The notes under the pieces were generated by a model. The model worked only from the letters and a program-made list of their open reading frames with translations. It was not told the origin of the DNA and ran no database searches. From assembly GCA_045648205.1 (NCBI GenBank), contig JAZRNM010000039.1, positions 1 to 14,219 on the forward strand: 14,219 nucleotides of DNA. Direction: 5' to 3'. A program made the translations under genes and the position numbers. Each line of letters starts with the position of its first letter. The stretch's first letter is position 1. This DNA is from SIG440 sp045648205 (GTDB taxonomy: Bacteria > Bacillota > Clostridia > Monoglobales > Monoglobaceae). Below, in pieces: positions 1-5,904 of this stretch.

Positions 1-75
1 CAGCTCAACAGCCTTGTAACCGGCAGTAATATCAACACCTGCCGCCTTATAGCTTTCACTAAAACTCTTTTCCAT
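1..75 (-). CDS. purM: Phosphoribosylformylglycinamidine cyclo-ligase (AIR synthetase), N-terminal fragment
   Basis: Only the first 25 codons are in the window; the gene runs off the left edge. The visible N-terminus, MEKSFSESYKAAGVDITAG, followed by YKAVEL, matches the conserved start of PurM (typically SYKDAGVD-x-x-AGY-x-AVEL). PurM is the cytosolic ATP-dependent enzyme that closes the imidazole ring of FGAM to give AIR, the fifth step of purine synthesis. The ATG is preceded by an AAAGG/GGGG purine-rich site. It lies 44 nt after the purF stop on the same strand with no terminator between, so it is the third gene of the purE-purF-purM operon. The identification rests on 25 residues plus context. 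Confidence 0.88.
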   Translation of the reverse strand, partial: MEKSFSESYKAAGVDITAGYKAVEL

Positions 76-119
76 TTTTGCCCCAACCTTTCTTTTGTTT
101 CAAATCTATTATTTAATCT

Positions 120-1544
120 CTATTCTTCACCATTCCAGCAATAGGTGCAAAGCTTGCATCTGTCAAGTCCGATTGCCTCAATAACACCCTCAAGGGATTG
201 GAAATCGAGGGACTCAAATCCAAATTTCTCACAAATCGTCTTTCTCAGCTTCTGACCTCTCTCGGTTGTGGAATCTGAATACTCCTCCAGATGCTTAAGT
301 CCTTCTTCGCCCTCAAGCTCAATAACCGTCTTTCTTGCAATAAGCTCCAATTCGTTCTTGCTGCTTGAGAAGTTAAGATATTTGCAGCCATACATAATGG
401 GAGGACAAGCAGAACGCATATGCACCGACTTTGCCCCATTGTCATAAAGGAAATCAACCGTTTCCTTAAGCTGAGTTCCTCGAACAATTGAGTCATCAAC
501 AAACAAGAGATTTTTGTCCTCTATCAGCTCATGAACGGGAATTTGCTTCATCTTTGCAATCTTAATTCTCTCCGATTGGTGAGATGGCATAAAGCTTCTC
601 GGCCATGTAGGAGTATATTTGATAAACGGTCTCGCAAAAGGAACACCGCTTTCATTGGCGTACCCGATTGCATGAGGTGTTCCCGAATCCGGAACACCGC
701 TGACATAGTCAAGCTCTTTCACGGTTCTCAGTTCTCTGTCTGTCCTTGCCATAATCTCACCGTTGCGGTATCTCATTGTTTCAACATTGATTCCCTCATA
801 GTTGGAGTTTGGATATCCGTAATAACTCCAGAGAAAGGCGCAGATTTTCATATCCTTGCCCGGCTTTATAAGTTGTTTGATACCGTCAAGTGTAATTTCA
901 ACAGCTTCTCCCGGTCCCAACTCAAGTTTATCATCATAGCCAAGCTTTTTATAAGCAAATGACTCGAAGGAAACCGCATATCCGTCCTCATTCTTTCCAA
1001 TCAGAATGGGAAGTCTTCCGACCTTATCACGTGCAGCAATGAGTGAACCATCGTTTTTGAGAATTAGAATTGAAGCCGAACCGTCAATCACATCATGTGC
1101 AAATCTGATTCCCTCTTCAAAACTATCCTTTTGATTGATGAGTGCAGCAACCAAATCTGTGGAATTAACCTTTCCTCCGGTCATAACCCCAAAATGTGCG
1201 CCACCTTCTGCAATATGCTGTTTGATAAGCTCTTCTGCATTGTTGATTCTGCCCACCGTGCAGATTGCATAAGTGCCGATTTTTGCTCTTATAAGCAGCG
1301 GTTGAGGGTCTGAATCGCTGATAACCCCAATCGCCGAATTGCCCTTCATTTCATTGAAAACATTGTCGAACTTGGTTCTGAAAGGTGTGTTTTCAATGTT
1401 GTGAATATCTCTCTGAAGTCCAATCACGGCATCATAAGCCGCAATTCCGCCTCTGCGTGTGCCAAGATGCGAATGATAGTCTGCGCCAAAAAACACATCT
1501 GCAATTGCATCATGCTTACTGATGCATCCAAAAAAGCCGCCCAT
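120..1544 (-). CDS. purF: Amidophosphoribosyltransferase with a degenerate glutaminase domain
   Basis: 474 aa, the usual PurF length. PurF makes phosphoribosylamine from PRPP and ammonia, the first committed purine step. The C-terminal phosphoribosyltransferase half looks intact: VSGVPDSG at 281-288 and the PRPP loop LFVDDSIVRGT at 347-357. The four Fe-S ligands of Bacillus PurF have counterparts at Cys235, Cys387, Cys463 and Cys466. The N-terminal Ntn glutaminase half is recognisable (GGFFG at 2-6, YHSHLG-TRRGG near 23-33), but the catalytic residues are gone by my alignment from memory: nucleophile Cys1 is Gly2, Arg73 is Ser76, Asn101 is Val97 and Asp127 is Ser128. The nearest Cys, Cys7, is five residues off. 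It probably uses free ammonia, or ammonia from another glutaminase. The start has GAGGAGG 6-7 nt upstream. It sits 26 nt after purE and 44 nt before purM. The family call is firm; the loss of glutaminase activity is inferred. Confidence 0.93.
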   Translation of the reverse strand: MGGFFGCISKHDAIADVFFGADYHSHLGTRRGGIAAYDAVIGLQRDIHNIENTPFRTKFDNVFNEMKGNSAIGVISDSDPQPLLIRAKIGTYAICTVGRINNAEELIKQHIAEGGAHFGVMTGGKVNSTDLVAALINQKDSFEEGIRFAHDVIDGSASILILKNDGSLIAARDKVGRLPILIGKNEDGYAVSFESFAYKKLGYDDKLELGPGEAVEITLDGIKQLIKPGKDMKICAFLWSYYGYPNSNYEGINVETMRYRNGEIMARTDRELRTVKELDYVSGVPDSGTPHAIGYANESGVPFARPFIKYTPTWPRSFMPSHQSERIKIAKMKQIPVHELIEDKNLLFVDDSIVRGTQLKETVDFLYDNGAKSVHMRSACPPIMYGCKYLNFSSSKNELELIARKTVIELEGEEGLKHLEEYSDSTTERGQKLRKTICEKFGFESLDFQSLEGVIEAIGLDRCKLCTYCWNGEE

Positions 1545-1570
1545 AAATGTCCTCCTCGATTTTTGTCAAT

Positions 1571-2065
1571 CTATTTGTTAAATTTCTCCTCAACTGCCTT
1601 GTTCTTTTTGAGAACTGTTTCCATGGCAGCTTTTCTCTGTTCGTCAAGTTTTGCTGCCAAAGCACTGTCCTCAACTGCAATAATCTGTGCTGCCAGAAGA
1701 GCCGCATTTTGTGCCCCGTCTATGGCAACCGTCGCCACAGGGATTCCTCCGGGCATCTGCACCGTTGAGAGAAGTGCGTCAAGCCCGTCAAGGGTTGACG
1801 ATTTCACAGGAATTCCAATGACAGGGAGTGTGGTGTTTGCCGCAATGGCTCCTGCCAGGTGTGCCGCCTTTCCCGCTGCCGCAATAATGGCACCAAAACC
1901 ATTCACTCTTGCATTAACCGAAAAATCACGAGCTTCAATTGGCGTTCTGTGCGCAGAAAAAACGTGCACTTCAAATGGAACTCCCAATTCTTCAAGTGTT
2001 GTTATTGCTTTTTCAACAACCGGAAGGTCGCTGTCTGATCCCATAATAATTCCAACTTTTTTCAT
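1571..2065 (-). CDS. purE: N5-carboxyaminoimidazole ribonucleotide mutase, PurE class I
   Basis: 164 aa, normal for class I PurE. It converts N5-CAIR to CAIR in the cytosol, and normally works with PurK. Motifs in order: GSDSDLPV near residues 9-16 (phosphate-binding loop), SAHRTP near 38-43 carrying the catalytic His, then AAAGKAAHLAGAIAA, the segment PVIGIPVKSSTLDGLDALLS, and VQMPGGIPVATVAI followed by the conserved NAALLAAQI segment. The start ATG has a perfect AGGAGG 8 nt upstream. It is the first gene of the purine operon: its ribosome-binding site follows directly after the terminator of the ZTP riboswitch, so expression should be high when ZMP/ZTP accumulates, that is, when 10-formyl-THF is short. 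Nothing odd in the protein. Confidence 0.97.
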   Translation of the reverse strand: MKKVGIIMGSDSDLPVVEKAITTLEELGVPFEVHVFSAHRTPIEARDFSVNARVNGFGAIIAAAGKAAHLAGAIAANTTLPVIGIPVKSSTLDGLDALLSTVQMPGGIPVATVAIDGAQNAALLAAQIIAVEDSALAAKLDEQRKAAMETVLKKNKAVEEKFNK

Positions 2066-2080
2066 AAACTTTTCCTCCTA

Positions 2081-2118
2081 AACAAATAGGGCAGTCCCGT
2101 AGTTTTACAGGACTGCCC
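2081..2118 (-). terminator. Riboswitch expression-platform terminator before purE
   Basis: On the minus strand a perfect 9-bp stem (GGGCAGTCC with GGACTGCCC, arms 2110-2118 and 2089-2097) is followed by TATTTGTTT. Its 5' arm includes the GGGC that ends the conserved aptamer motif CCGTCTGGGC. Ligand-bound aptamer and terminator therefore cannot form together, which gives an ON switch. The purE ribosome-binding site begins right after the U-rich tail. Confidence 0.85.
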
Positions 2119-2190
2119 AGACGGTCGACATCGTTAAAGCTTTTTGTTCCCTGGTGGTAAACTCCACCGACCCGTCAGTTACAAAAAACC
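2115..2190 (-). promoter_or_regulatory. ZTP/ZMP (pfl) riboswitch aptamer of the purine operon
   Basis: The minus strand carries the features of the pfl/ZTP class. There is GTAACTGACGGG (2182-2171), then the hairpin GGTGG...CCACC (2168-2164 with 2157-2153), the AGGGAAC element, and the signature CCGTCTGGGC (2124-2115). GACGG (2176-2172) can form the class pseudoknot with CCGTC (2124-2120). This class senses the purine intermediates ZMP/ZTP and normally turns on purine and one-carbon genes. Its position before purE fits. The motif was recognised by eye, without a covariance model, and the 5' boundary is approximate. Confidence 0.87.
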
Positions 2191-2230
2191 ATTTTTTCAG
2201 GTTCCGGCAATTTTCTGCCTCTACCCATAT

Positions 2231-2259
2231 ATTTTACCACAAACCCCCACAAATGTCAA
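2231..2259 (-). promoter_or_regulatory. Sigma-A promoter of the purE-purF-purM operon
   Basis: TTGACA (2259-2254), 17-bp spacer, TAAAAT (2236-2231). Transcription should start near 2224, about 40 nt before the ZTP aptamer. The promoter sits 44 bp downstream of the tmk stop, so the purine operon is separately transcribed. Confidence 0.85.
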
Positions 2260-2302
2260 GGAAAATCAACGCTTCAACATTTGCATATTGTGACACTTTT
2301 TC

Positions 2303-2929
2303 TCAAAAAATTTCTTCGAATATATACCTTCGAATATCCTCTGCAATCTCCTCAACCGAGCGTTCTCCATCTATGATTTTCACCCTTTCGGTGTCCTTCA
2401 TTTTGTCAAATGCTCCGAAGTATGCATCGCGTACACGGGTAAGCCTTTCTTCCGTTTCATAAAGCTCCACCCTGTCGCGATTTGCAAGAATTCTCTCCAT
2501 TGCAACCTTGGGTGAAATGTCAATAAAAATTGTCACATCCGGTTTCAAAGCCTCTGCACAAAGACGGTTTGCATCGATTACCCATTCCGGGGGTACCTCA
2601 ACACTCTGATAAGCATAAGATGAAAAATAATATCTGTCGCAAATAATAGTTTTTCCTTCATCAAGACTTTTCAGAACACCGTTTTCATAGTTTAGAATAT
2701 GGTCAAGTCTGTCGGCAACAAAAAGCGACGCTACCACCCTCGGGTCAGCCTTGACCTCTCCCGAAAGAATGTCGTGGAGTGTTTTCCCAACCATTCCGAA
2801 GGTAGGTTCAAGAGTAAGACTATTTTCAATTTTTTGTTCTGTCATCGCATCTGAAAGCAGCTTCATCTGAGTCGATTTCCCACTTCCGTCAATTCCCTCA
2901 AACACAATGAATTTTCCCCTGTTTTTCAT
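2303..2929 (-). CDS. tmk: Thymidylate kinase (dTMP kinase)
   Basis: 208 aa from the chosen ATG, matching the usual 205-215 aa. It phosphorylates dTMP to dTDP with ATP in the cytosol. Motifs: Walker A FEGIDGSGKST near residues 9-19, the base-binding and catalytic ICDRYYFSS segment in the middle, DVTIFIDISP, and the LID stretch RDRVELYE. An in-frame ATG farther upstream (2989) is rejected because it lies inside the -35 box of the tmk promoter, and another at 2962 lies in the -10 box. The ATG at 2929 has GGAAGG 9 nt upstream. It is apparently monocistronic, between its own promoter and the purine operon promoter. I see no clear terminator at its 3' end, so some read-through into the purine leader is possible. 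Confidence 0.95.
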   Translation of the reverse strand: MKNRGKFIVFEGIDGSGKSTQMKLLSDAMTEQKIENSLTLEPTFGMVGKTLHDILSGEVKADPRVVASLFVADRLDHILNYENGVLKSLDEGKTIICDRYYFSSYAYQSVEVPPEWVIDANRLCAEALKPDVTIFIDISPKVAMERILANRDRVELYETEERLTRVRDAYFGAFDKMKDTERVKIIDGERSVEEIAEDIRRYIFEEIF

Positions 2930-2960
2930 TTCCAAAATCCTTCCAAAACTGTATATATTC

Positions 2961-2989
2961 ATTTTACTTGATGTGAGTGATAAAGTCAA
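2961..2989 (-). promoter_or_regulatory. Sigma-A promoter of tmk
   Basis: TTGACT (2989-2984), 17-bp spacer, TAAAAT (2966-2961). The predicted start point near 2954 gives a short leader of about 25 nt before the tmk ATG at 2929. This supports that start over the longer in-frame options. Confidence 0.8.
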
Positions 2990-3142
2990 GATATTTATTT
3001 TGGGAAGGACAAATCACAAATTTACAATTTCTCCGTATAATGAAGTATACTCAAAAAAAGAGCACTTAGAGACACTTTTTCGAAAATTTCGCAATATGAA
3101 ATCAAAGTAACAACCAAAATTTCTTTTCAGGAGGTGCAAAAA

Positions 3143-3292
3143 ATGGGATGTTTCGGTGGATGCGGAAGCAATAATTCTTGTCTTTGGATTATACTTCTTC
3201 TCATCATAATTTGGTGCTGCTGCGGCAACGACAACAGCTGTGGCAACAATTGCGGCACAAGCTTTGCCAACAACAACTGCTGCTGCGACTAA
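3143..3292 (+). CDS. Small Cys-rich membrane peptide (49 aa), first of a tandem pair
   Basis: 49 aa with 11 cysteines. Layout: short N-terminus with two Cys (MGCFGGCGSNNS), one hydrophobic segment CLWIILLLIIIW (13-24), then CCCGNDNSCG and a Cys/Asn/Gly-rich tail ending CCCD. AGGAGGTG lies 6-7 nt before the ATG, a strong ribosome-binding site that argues for real translation. A paralogue of 36 aa follows 50 nt downstream, sharing CLWIIL, the hydrophobic run and CCCGND. It is probably membrane-anchored. The Cys cluster could bind metal or carry thiols, but function is unknown. I do not recognise a named family; the general plan resembles YjcZ-type small sporulation peptides only loosely. A possible -10 (TATAAT, 3036-3041) lies about 100 nt upstream with no good -35 box. 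Confidence 0.72.
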   Translation: MGCFGGCGSNNSCLWIILLLIIIWCCCGNDNSCGNNCGTSFANNNCCCD

Positions 3293-3342
3293 TTAATCTG
3301 CAATCTCAATTTTACTTATCTGACTGAAAGGAGGTGTAAGAT

Positions 3343-3453
3343 ATGTGCTTCGGTTCTGGTAATGGCAACAACTGTCTTTGGATAATCCTTTTAATCATCA
3401 TAATCGCTTGTTGCTGCGGTAACGACAACAACAGTTGCGGTTGTGGCTGCTAA
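3343..3453 (+). CDS. Small Cys-rich membrane peptide (36 aa), second of a tandem pair
   Basis: 36 aa with 8 cysteines: MCFGSGNGNN, then the hydrophobic segment CLWIILLIIIIA (11-22), then CCCGNDNNSCGCGC to the end. AAAGGAGGTG precedes the ATG by 6-7 nt. It shares the CLWIIL-(I/L)n-x-CCCGND core with the 49-aa peptide upstream, so the two arose by duplication, the second having lost most of the tail. They probably share one transcript, which ends at a strong terminator 10 nt after this stop. Function is unknown; one membrane segment followed by a Cys-rich tail is all that can be said. Confidence 0.72.
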   Translation: MCFGSGNGNNCLWIILLIIIIACCCGNDNNSCGCGC

Positions 3454-3462
3454 ACTTTCGTG

Positions 3463-3491
3463 CCGGGTGTCAGACGACATCCGGTTTTTTT
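3463..3491 (+). terminator. Rho-independent terminator of the Cys-rich peptide pair
   Basis: A 9-bp stem (CCGGGTGTC with GACATCCGG, one G-U pair), loop AGAC, followed by TTTTTTT. It closes the two-gene plus-strand unit. Confidence 0.9.
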
Positions 3492-3497
3492 GTGCAC

Positions 3498-3530
3498 AAA
3501 AAAAGAAGCAAGGCGAAAGCCTTGCTTCTT
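3498..3530 (-). terminator. Rho-independent terminator of the secreted-protein/peptide unit
   Basis: A perfect 12-bp stem, AAGAAGCAAGGC with its complement (3503-3514 and 3519-3530), loop TTTC on the minus strand, followed by a run of T. It ends 11 bp past the stop of the 67-aa peptide gene. Confidence 0.9.
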
Positions 3531-3541
3531 GCATTGTTGAA

Positions 3542-3745
3542 TTACCAATTGTAAGCGCCGTAAGTAGCAGCACCTGAGTTAGCACCAGCATCAAGAGTTG
3601 CAACCGCTGCATTAACTGCTGCTGCCTGTGCAGGATCTGCACTGTCGATTTTCTCCGGTACCGGAGTTTCTCCACTTGTTGTGATGATATCTTCTACATC
3701 AAAACCGGTAAATTCAACTGCGGGTGTTTCATAAAACTTTTTCAT
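3542..3745 (-). CDS. Leader-like small peptide, MKKFYETP...DIITTSGE type (67 aa)
   Basis: 67 aa from the ATG at 3745, which has AAAGGTGG 8 nt upstream. A GTG four codons earlier falls inside that ribosome-binding site and is rejected. The N-terminal half (MKKFYETPAVEFTGFDVED then IITTSGE) is acidic and resembles a short conserved N-terminus I associate with small clostridial peptides. The C-terminal half is Ala/Gly/Asn-rich and ends in TYGAYNW. There is no signal peptide, membrane segment or cysteine. It follows the secreted-protein gene by 39 nt and shares its terminator, so the two are co-transcribed. The leader/core look recalls ribosomally made modified peptides, but there is no modification enzyme nearby. 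Function unknown. Confidence 0.75.
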   Translation of the reverse strand: MKKFYETPAVEFTGFDVEDIITTSGETPVPEKIDSADPAQAAAVNAAVATLDAGANSGAATYGAYNW

Positions 3746-3784
3746 TATAATTTCCACCTTTCTGTTTAAAATAAACCGATAATA

Positions 3785-4429
3785 TTATTCTGCAAAGTTA
3801 ACGTAAGGAACAGCAATTATGCCTTCTACTTCATCAGCAGGAACGCCAAAGAGGTAAGCTGTGTAATCGAAGCTTCCGCCACCTGCAATGTTTGCAGTGT
3901 CAAATACCTCAGCACCCTTTGTGTATGCATCGTTTACCATAGCGCCTTTGAACTTCACACCTACTTTATTGATTGTCTTACCTTCTACGCCTTCGAAAGT
4001 GAATTCCACTTTGATAACATTTGTGAAGGTCTTTCCATCAACTTCAACTTCTGATAATGTGAGGCTTGTAAGCGCTTCCATATCAACAGAAGTTCTGAGG
4101 TCTATTGTAGCTGTTCTTGTTACACCATCAATTCCGCCGTAAACAACCTTGATATAGTCTGTATCAACACCAGCAACAGGAACACTCAAAACTGCAGCGT
4201 CATTACCCTGAGCGATAGCTATAATCTGGTTATCGCTTGTCAAGCCAGCATCTGCTGTAGCAGCCTTATATGCCAACATTGTCTTTGTTGTCTGATTTGC
4301 ATAATCTGCATCACTAGCAAAATCAGATGTGATTTTGCCATCTGTAAGTTCTGCAGCGAAAGAAACTGTGCCAAGCATCATAACAGCCAGAACAACAGCA
4401 ACTATGCGAGCAAAAATTTTGTTATTCAT
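3785..4429 (-). CDS. Secreted protein of unknown function
   Basis: 214 aa with a clear signal peptide: positive n-region (MNNKIFAR), hydrophobic core IVAVVLAVMMLG (9-20) and c-region TVSFAA, with likely cleavage after Ala25. The mature part of about 189 aa is acidic, Thr/Ala/Val-rich and has no Cys. It looks beta-rich, with short alternating hydrophobic stretches such as KVEFTFEGVEGKTINKVGVK. I see no LPXTG, dockerin or S-layer motif, and no membrane segment after the signal. AAAGGAG lies 9-10 nt before the ATG, behind a perfect promoter and a leader of about 120 nt. The 67-aa peptide gene follows 39 nt later. It is exported; its family and role are not recognised. Confidence 0.85.
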   Translation of the reverse strand: MNNKIFARIVAVVLAVMMLGTVSFAAELTDGKITSDFASDADYANQTTKTMLAYKAATADAGLTSDNQIIAIAQGNDAAVLSVPVAGVDTDYIKVVYGGIDGVTRTATIDLRTSVDMEALTSLTLSEVEVDGKTFTNVIKVEFTFEGVEGKTINKVGVKFKGAMVNDAYTKGAEVFDTANIAGGGSFDYTAYLFGVPADEVEGIIAVPYVNFAE

Positions 4430-4557
4430 AATTTTTTTCTCCTTTCATTTACTAATTACATTGGGTTTGTTGTTTCTCAGTTTACAAACACAAAACAAAC
4501 GCAAGACATCCCCTTCTCACAATCATTATGTATTTATTAACTTCTAAACTCCTATTA

Positions 4558-4586
4558 ATTATACACATTTTTTGAAATTTTGTCAA
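4558..4586 (-). promoter_or_regulatory. Sigma-A promoter of the secreted-protein unit
   Basis: Consensus TTGACA (4586-4581), 17-bp spacer, TATAAT (4563-4558). This should be a strong promoter. The 5' leader from about 4551 to the ATG at 4429 is roughly 120 nt, AT-rich, with only weak GTTTGTT/AACAAAC self-pairing. I recognise no riboswitch in it. The 314-bp gap between this gene and rplL otherwise holds the rplL terminator. Confidence 0.88.
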
Positions 4587-4701
4587 CCAAAAACCCGAAA
4601 TTTTCTCTGTCAGTTCTGCACAAAAACATTCATATAACTTTGTGCATCTGTTTTGCTCCTGAAAAAGTTTTATAATATGTCAAATTCCCCCAGAATAAAA
4701 C

Positions 4702-4730
4702 AAAAAAGCCACCCACAAGGGTGGCTTTTT
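4702..4730 (-). terminator. Rho-independent terminator after rplL
   Basis: Stem GCCACCC/GGGTGGC extended by A-T pairs, loop TTGT on the minus strand, followed by TTTTTTG. It begins 15 bp after the rplL stop and ends the ribosomal-protein operon. rpoB does not follow. Confidence 0.93.
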
Positions 4731-4744
4731 CTGAAATTCTGTTA

Positions 4745-5116
4745 TTACTTAAGTTCAACAGTTGCGCCAACTTCTTCGAGCTGAGCCTTAATTTTTTCTG
4801 CGTCGTCCTTAGAAACTGCTTCTTTAAGAGTTGTGGGAGCACCATCAACAGCAGCCTTTGCTTCAGCAAGGCCAAGACCTGTGATTTCACGAACAGCCTT
4901 GATTACCTTAATCTTTTCTGCACCTGCAGCAGCAAGAACAACATCAAATTCTGTCTTTTCTGCACCTGCAGCAGCAGCATCGCCACCAGCAGCAGCAACC
5001 ATAACGGGAGCAGCAGCAGAAACGCCGAACTCTTCTTCAAGAGCCTTTACCAAGTCATTAATTTCAACAAGTGTAAGTGTTTTGATTTCTTCAATCATCT
5101 TTGCTATATCAGCCAT
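4745..5116 (-). CDS. rplL: 50S ribosomal protein L7/L12
   Basis: 123 aa from the ATG at 5116, the usual length. An in-frame ATG at 5131 is rejected because the GGAGG ribosome-binding site lies between the two, 9 nt before the chosen one. The N-terminal dimer domain (MADIAKMIEEIKTLTLVEI) is followed by an Ala-rich hinge (near 40-55) and the C-terminal factor-binding domain, FDVVLAAAGAEKIKVIKAVR, then LGLAEAKAAVDGAPTTLKE. Two to three dimers sit on L10 to form the ribosomal stalk that recruits translation GTPases. It is the last gene of the operon, 72 nt after rplJ, with a small hairpin in that gap. Confidence 0.98.
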   Translation of the reverse strand: MADIAKMIEEIKTLTLVEINDLVKALEEEFGVSAAAPVMVAAAGGDAAAAGAEKTEFDVVLAAAGAEKIKVIKAVREITGLGLAEAKAAVDGAPTTLKEAVSKDDAEKIKAQLEEVGATVELK

Positions 5117-5145
5117 TTTTTTATCCTCCATAATAAATAATTATT

Positions 5146-5166
5146 TCAGGGTTTCAAGCACCCTGA
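5146..5166 (-). other. Small hairpin between rplJ and rplL
   Basis: On the minus strand TCAGGG and CCCTGA form a 6-bp stem with a 9-nt loop, followed by AATAATTATTT. It is too weak for a confident terminator. It could act as a partial terminator, a processing site or a 5' stabilising structure for rplL mRNA, whose product is needed in several-fold excess. Confidence 0.45.
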
Positions 5167-5188
5167 TACTTAAAATTTACAAAAATTA

Positions 5189-5692
5189 TTACTCTGCTGT
5201 TTCCATACTTTTTGCAACAGCATCGAGAGTTCTCACGAGGCTTCCGATAGGTGCCTGCAAGCTTCCCAACATTTTGGAAATGAGAGTCTCTTTGTTCGGA
5301 ATACTTGCGTAAACCTTAACTTCATTTACGTCGATAACCTTTCCGTCAACAAAACCTGCCTTGATTTCAAGCTGTTCATTTGCTTTTGCAAATTCAACAA
5401 GAACCTTTGCAGGAGCAACAACATCAGTGCTGCTTGTAGCAAGAGCTGTGGGGCCGTGGAGAATCGGATCAAGTCCTTCCAGACCGATTTCATTTGCTGC
5501 AAAGCGAGTGAGTGTGTTTTTCACGATTGTGTATTCAACACCTGCTTCTCTGAGCTTTGCACGAAGCTCTGTATCCTGAGCAACAGTAAGTCCACGATAG
5601 TCAGCGATAACACCTGCCTGAGCCTCTTTGAGTCTTTCAGCAAGAGCTGCAACAATGGCTTTTTTGCTCTCTAAAACTTTTTCACTTGGCAT
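5189..5692 (-). CDS. rplJ: 50S ribosomal protein L10
   Basis: 167 aa from the ATG at 5692, which has AAAGGAGG 8 nt upstream; an in-frame ATG 11 codons earlier precedes that site and is rejected. The N-terminal globular domain starts MPSEKVLESKKAIVAALAER and contains ADYRGLTVAQ and EYTIVKNTLTRFA, both typical of L10. The C-terminal helix that carries L12 dimers follows ISKMLGSLQAPIGSLV. L10 anchors the L12 stalk on 23S rRNA and, with L12, represses its own mRNA. That fits the L10 leader RNA found just upstream. It lies in an operon with rplL. Confidence 0.98.
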   Translation of the reverse strand: MPSEKVLESKKAIVAALAERLKEAQAGVIADYRGLTVAQDTELRAKLREAGVEYTIVKNTLTRFAANEIGLEGLDPILHGPTALATSSTDVVAPAKVLVEFAKANEQLEIKAGFVDGKVIDVNEVKVYASIPNKETLISKMLGSLQAPIGSLVRTLDAVAKSMETAE

Positions 5693-5762
5693 TTTGAGTT
5701 TCCTCCTTTCGAAAATTAACTGCATAAAAATTCATCATACACGATTGCCTTTGGGGACAACC

Positions 5763-5798
5763 ACAAAATAAATAACCCTCACACAGACATGCGAGGGT
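5763..5798 (-). terminator. Attenuator terminator in the rplJ leader
   Basis: On the minus strand GACCCTCGCATG pairs with the later TGTGAGGGTT (core CCCTCGCA/TGTGAGGG with G-U pairs), followed by TATTTATTTT. It lies between the L10-binding leader and rplJ, about 70 nt before the start codon. This is the arrangement expected for L10-controlled premature termination. Confidence 0.7.
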
Positions 5799-5842
5799 CA
5801 CTTCACGTAAACAACAAACCTAAATTTGTAATTCAGTAATGT

Positions 5843-5898
5843 CCTCGGCAGGAATTACGGCATTTGCCACCTGCTGTCTGCGGAATTCTTTAATTAAC
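5843..5898 (-). promoter_or_regulatory. L10 leader RNA (L10-L12 autoregulatory site)
   Basis: The minus strand reads CCGCAGACAGCAGGTGGC (5883-5866), a small GGC-AAAT-GCC hairpin (5868-5859), then CCTGCCGAGG (5852-5843). GCAGG pairs with CCTGC, leaving the kink-turn-like AGACAG/CGAGG context known for the Firmicute L10 leader, which copies the 23S rRNA L10 site. Excess L10-L12 would bind here and favour the downstream attenuator. Recognised by eye. Confidence 0.82.
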
Positions 5899-5904
5899 AG
5901 AAGT

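Noticed and set aside
1401..2081. Plus-strand open frame opposite purE and the purF start
   Set aside because: It is the antisense shadow of clear purE and purF codons; it has no ribosome-binding site and no recognisable domain.
3014..3041. Sigma-A promoter for the Cys-rich peptide pair
   Set aside because: TATAAT is present, but the best -35 (TCACAA) is poor and no sporulation sigma motif fits convincingly, so it is mentioned only as a possibility.
4482..4526. A 14-aa reading frame (MIVRRGCLAFVLCL) in the leader of the secreted-protein gene, minus strand
   Set aside because: No Shine-Dalgarno precedes it and it is not followed by an attenuator hairpin, so a leader-peptide mechanism is not supported.
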